From assembly GCF_000156575.1 (NCBI RefSeq), contig NZ_GG666045.1:316350-380349 (forward strand): 64,000 bases of DNA. The letters run 5' to 3'. The stretch's first letter is position 1; each line of letters starts with the position of its first letter. Shown in pieces: positions 62,093 through 64,000 of this stretch. Under the pieces are notes generated by a model that was given only the letters and a program-made list of their open reading frames with translations, was not told where the DNA came from and made no database searches. The position numbers were made by a program, and so were the translations under genes. The DNA is from Anaerococcus lactolyticus ATCC 51172 (GTDB lineage: Bacteria; Bacillota; Clostridia; Tissierellales; Peptoniphilaceae).

Positions 62093-62316
62093 TAATATAC
62101 ATAATTTTACCATCCGCGGTACCACTCTTCTTCATCTAATGATGCACTTAATTCATTTAATGAATAGCTCTGTAACGGGAGCTCCCGACAACACCTACAT
62201 TTCGGTGGGCAGCTTGATGGTGATTTTCGTTAAAATATCTTAGTATCTTTCACCTTCCGATACCTCTCTAAAAAGAATCTCTCAACTACTCTTCCATGTC
62301 ATAGCTTTTCTTTGAT
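62046..62316 (-). ncRNA. T-box riboswitch, isoleucine specifier, upstream of livJ
   Basis: A complete T-box leader. The T-box AGAGTGGTACCGCGG is at plus 62114-62128; its TGGT bulge pairs with a tRNA ending ACCA. Stem I has AGTA (5' side, about 62287-62290) and GAA (62226-62228), the loop-E partners, and the apical GGAAGGTGAAAG. After ACGAAA comes ATC (plus 62222-62224) followed by A, the same frame as the specifier in glyQS (ACGAAA-GGC-A), so the specifier is ATC, isoleucine. GGGAGCTCCCG is the stem III region. Uncharged tRNA-Ile would favour antitermination and transporter synthesis when isoleucine is short. Confidence 0.93.
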
Positions 62317-62322
62317 AAGGTA

Positions 62323-62351
62323 AGTATACGACAATAAAATTATCTTGTCAA
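62323..62351 (-). promoter_or_regulatory. Consensus promoter of the liv operon
   Basis: Minus strand TTGACA (plus 62346-62351), 17-bp spacer, TATACT (plus 62323-62328), about 20 nt before the first T-box stem. Confidence 0.9.
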
Positions 62352-62433
62352 ATTTTTTATTAAATAATTATTAACTTCTACTAATTATTATTAATTAATC
62401 CCTTATCAATTCCCTATATTTCAATATTTTCCC
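62352..62433. other. AT-rich gap between the liv promoter and the mgtE terminator
   Basis: About 80 bp of nearly pure A and T with several TAATTA repeats. It may act as an upstream element for the liv promoter. I see no gene in it. Confidence 0.3.
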
Positions 62434-62467
62434 AATAAAATACCGCACACCATTAATAAGTATGCGG
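62434..62467 (-). terminator. Putative terminator of mgtE
   Basis: Minus strand CCGCA, a loop region with partial pairing, TGCGG, TATTTTATT. It starts 8 bp after the mgtE stop. The tail is not a pure T-run. Confidence 0.6.
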
Positions 62468-62474
62468 AATATAA

Positions 62475-63800
62475 TTATATGCCTAATAGAACAGATGCTA
62501 CTTCAAAATAAATTAAAAGTACGCCAGTATCTACTATAGTTGTGATAAGTGGACCTGCCATTACAGTAGGATCTATGTGTAATTTATCAGCTAATAGTGG
62601 CAACAAACCACCGATTATGTTTGATATTACTATTGTTAAAAACAAAGTTAAGGAAACAGTTAGATTTACAGCAATGTTTACATTATCAACAATAAGAATT
62701 CTTAAAAAGTTGATTGCTACAAGTACCAAAGATACCAAGGTACCTACTCTTATTTCTTTAAAAATCACCTTAAAAAAATCTTTGGCTGATAAGTTTCCAG
62801 AGAACATCTGGGTCATAATTGTTGTTGATGACTGACTTCCTGCATTACCACCAGAATCCATGAGCATTGGTATATAAGCTGTAAGGGCCACTGCCTGAGC
62901 GAGAAGACTTTCATATCTTTGAATAATAAAGCCTGTCATTGTGGCTGTGATTAGACATATTACCAACCATGTTGTCCTATTTTTTGCAATTGTAAATGAT
63001 GATTCATCAATATATGATTCACCTTGATCAGAAATACCTGTAATATTAGCAAAGTCTTCTTGCAACTCTTCGTGAACTACGTCAATTACGTCTTCTGCAG
63101 GTACTATACCGATTAGCCTACCCTCAGAGTCAATAACTGGTACTTCTCCTAGGTCATATTTGATAGAAAGCTTTGCTACTACTTCTTGGTCATCGGTAGG
63201 GCTTACAGCTGCAGTGATTTGTTGGGTAATTGACTCGATAGTTGCTTTCTTATTCCTGATAAGGTCAGCGATAAAAACAAAACCTGTTAGGACTAAAGAA
63301 TCATTTGTAACCCATATTTGTTCAAGTTTTTCCGCATCTAGATCGCTTTCCATGACTTTTTTCATGGCCGCTGCTGGAGTCTCGCTTGACTTCACAGATA
63401 AGAAGTTAACTGTCATAATAGAACCAACAGATTCTTCTGGATAGCCAAGAAGTTCGTTTACAATTTCTCTCCTATCCCTGTCAATATGGCTTGTCATAAG
63501 CTTTTTTACCATATTTGCAGGCAATTCTTGCAAGGTATCTACAAGTTCGTCTTCATCAAGCTCTTTGACAAGGTCTTTAATACTTTCTTCGGATAAGATT
63601 TTTAACACCCTATCCTTATTGTCTGGTCTAAGTTCAGTAAAGGTATCTGCTAGCAAATCCTTATTTAAAAGTTTAATCCAAATAGCTACTGACTTTTCAG
63701 GCAATACCTCCAACTTATCTGCGATATCAACAGGGTTCATCTTGTTGATTTCTTTTTGGAGTTGCTTTAGATTATCAACGTTATAATTTCTTTCTGCCAT
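62475..63800 (-). CDS. mgtE: Magnesium transporter MgtE
   Basis: A 441-residue magnesium channel/transporter. The N domain (1-120) is a superhelix with repeated L-x-x-L-P-x (VLPEKSVAIWIKLL, QELPANMVKKLM). A tandem CBS pair follows (about 125-250, with GSIMTVNFLSVKS and LIGIVPAEDVIDV), then a plug helix and five membrane helices (about 275-441). PMLMDSGGNAGSQSSTTIM is the pore signature. The acidic residues that sense cytosolic magnesium are abundant in the N and CBS parts. It has GGAG upstream and a leader ORF with two hairpins before it. Confidence 0.95.
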   Translation of the reverse strand: MAERNYNVDNLKQLQKEINKMNPVDIADKLEVLPEKSVAIWIKLLNKDLLADTFTELRPDNKDRVLKILSEESIKDLVKELDEDELVDTLQELPANMVKKLMTSHIDRDRREIVNELLGYPEESVGSIMTVNFLSVKSSETPAAAMKKVMESDLDAEKLEQIWVTNDSLVLTGFVFIADLIRNKKATIESITQQITAAVSPTDDQEVVAKLSIKYDLGEVPVIDSEGRLIGIVPAEDVIDVVHEELQEDFANITGISDQGESYIDESSFTIAKNRTTWLVICLITATMTGFIIQRYESLLAQAVALTAYIPMLMDSGGNAGSQSSTTIMTQMFSGNLSAKDFFKVIFKEIRVGTLVSLVLVAINFLRILIVDNVNIAVNLTVSLTLFLTIVISNIIGGLLPLLADKLHIDPTVMAGPLITTIVDTGVLLIYFEVASVLLGI

Positions 63801-63820
63801 TTATTTCTCCTATTTAATTA

Positions 63821-63868
63821 AAATATTCAAGTGAATATTTCCATATAATGGCAAATAGAAATTCGCCA
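63821..63868 (-). promoter_or_regulatory. Two hairpins in the mgtE leader
   Basis: Between the leader ORF and mgtE lie TGGCGAAT/ATTTGCCA (plus 63849-63868, one mismatch) and AAATATTC/GAATATTT (plus 63821-63840, perfect 8 bp) followed on the minus strand by TAATTAAAT. They could form an attenuator or occlude the start region. Confidence 0.5.
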
Positions 63869-63873
63869 CTATA

Positions 63874-63921
63874 CTAGTTTCTTATTTTCTTGCACCTTCG
63901 ATAGGGCGACGCCTTATCCAT
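63874..63921 (-). CDS. Putative 15-residue leader peptide upstream of mgtE
   Basis: A 15-codon frame, MDKASPYRRCKKIRN, with the best ribosome-binding site in the area (GAGGAGGAG, 3-4 bases from ATG) and a TAG stop about 70 bp before mgtE. It holds an acidic residue, a proline and six lysines or arginines; the codons CGA-AGG for the arginine pair are rare in this AT-rich genome. By analogy, the enterobacterial MgtL leader uses such residues to sense magnesium through translation; the analogy is mine. No family is recognised. Confidence 0.5.
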   Translation of the reverse strand: MDKASPYRRCKKIRN

Positions 63922-63944
63922 TTCTCCTCCTCGTTTGAAAATTC

Positions 63945-63972
63945 ATATTAACACAAATTATTTCTATGTAAA
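63945..63972 (-). promoter_or_regulatory. Possible promoter of the mgtE leader
   Basis: Minus strand TTTACA (plus 63967-63972), 16-bp spacer, TAATAT (plus 63945-63950), about 24 bp before the leader ATG. Confidence 0.4.
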
Positions 63973-64000
63973 TATGCATAGAACTCAATAGATATTATAC

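Noticed and set aside
63801-64000. M-box magnesium riboswitch before mgtE
   Set aside because: The expected conserved elements of the M-box were not found by eye; a short ORF and two simple stems are seen instead. A covariance search would settle it.
1-64000. CRISPR arrays, tRNA genes, insertion sequences, prophage or defence islands
   Set aside because: No regular spaced repeats, tRNA-like folds, transposase motifs or phage genes were seen on either strand.

Overview
The window comes from a low-GC Gram-positive anaerobe of the class of Anaerococcus, Peptoniphilus or Finegoldia (Peptoniphilaceae, Tissierellia). This rests on a V-type rotary ATPase, two pyruvate:ferredoxin oxidoreductases, an IspH-S1 fusion, a DAK2/Asp23 pair, HPr kinase, T-box control and the absence of sporulation genes from a locus that holds them in Clostridia. 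The genus is inferred from gene content and base composition, not from a marker gene. Almost the whole window is ordinary chromosome. I saw no insertion sequence, prophage, CRISPR array, tRNA or rRNA.

Layout. 1-8263 (minus): V-type ATPase operon in the order C, I(N-terminal part plus coiled coil), I(C-terminal part), K, F, E, A, B, D. 8400-22400 (minus): one long, tightly overlapping run, efp, asp23, nusB, xseA, xseB, ispA, argR, recN, nudF, scpA, scpB, rluB, a BaiN/YhiN-type flavoprotein, cmk, plsC, ispH-S1 and miaB. 22551-23717 (plus): tmcAL. 23730-29158 (minus): yloU, fakA-like, recG, rsmD, coaD and a DivIVA-like coiled coil. 29342-36703 (minus): two full-length PFOR genes in tandem, each with its own promoter and terminator. 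36824-41454 (minus): pepP, uvrC, hprK. 41654-43367 (plus): ychF, tdk. 43395-45040 (minus): nitroreductase and map. 45137-46933 (plus): UvrD-like helicase. 46977-48251 (minus): folC. 48314-49235 (plus): a DUF1624 membrane protein and a 43-residue membrane peptide. 49309-55887 (minus): hydrolase with MprF-like protein, ArsC/Spx-like protein, brnQ, degV, trmB, DUF4230. 55983-57350 (plus): leucyl aminopeptidase. 57409-62351 (minus): livJ-H-M-G-F behind an isoleucine-specifier T-box. 62475-63972 (minus): mgtE behind a short leader ORF.

How the genes fit together. PFOR supplies acetyl-CoA and reduced ferredoxin; the V-type ATPase links ATP to ion transport; LIV-I transport, BrnQ and the two peptidases suit a peptide- and amino-acid-using anaerobe. 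FakA with DegV (a FakB-type protein), plus PlsC and the MprF-like protein, point to fatty-acid uptake and lipid remodelling.

Most worth a second look: (1) subunit I of the ATPase is split into two genes at its distal lobe, with about 110 coiled-coil residues resembling the missing peripheral-stalk subunit G/H attached to the upstream half; (2) the F subunit lacks the usual C-terminal helix; (3) a 15-codon leader ORF with a strong ribosome-binding site and two hairpins precedes mgtE; (4) the ArgR-type regulator lacks a key ligand aspartate; (5) an Ile T-box controls a branched-chain amino-acid transporter.
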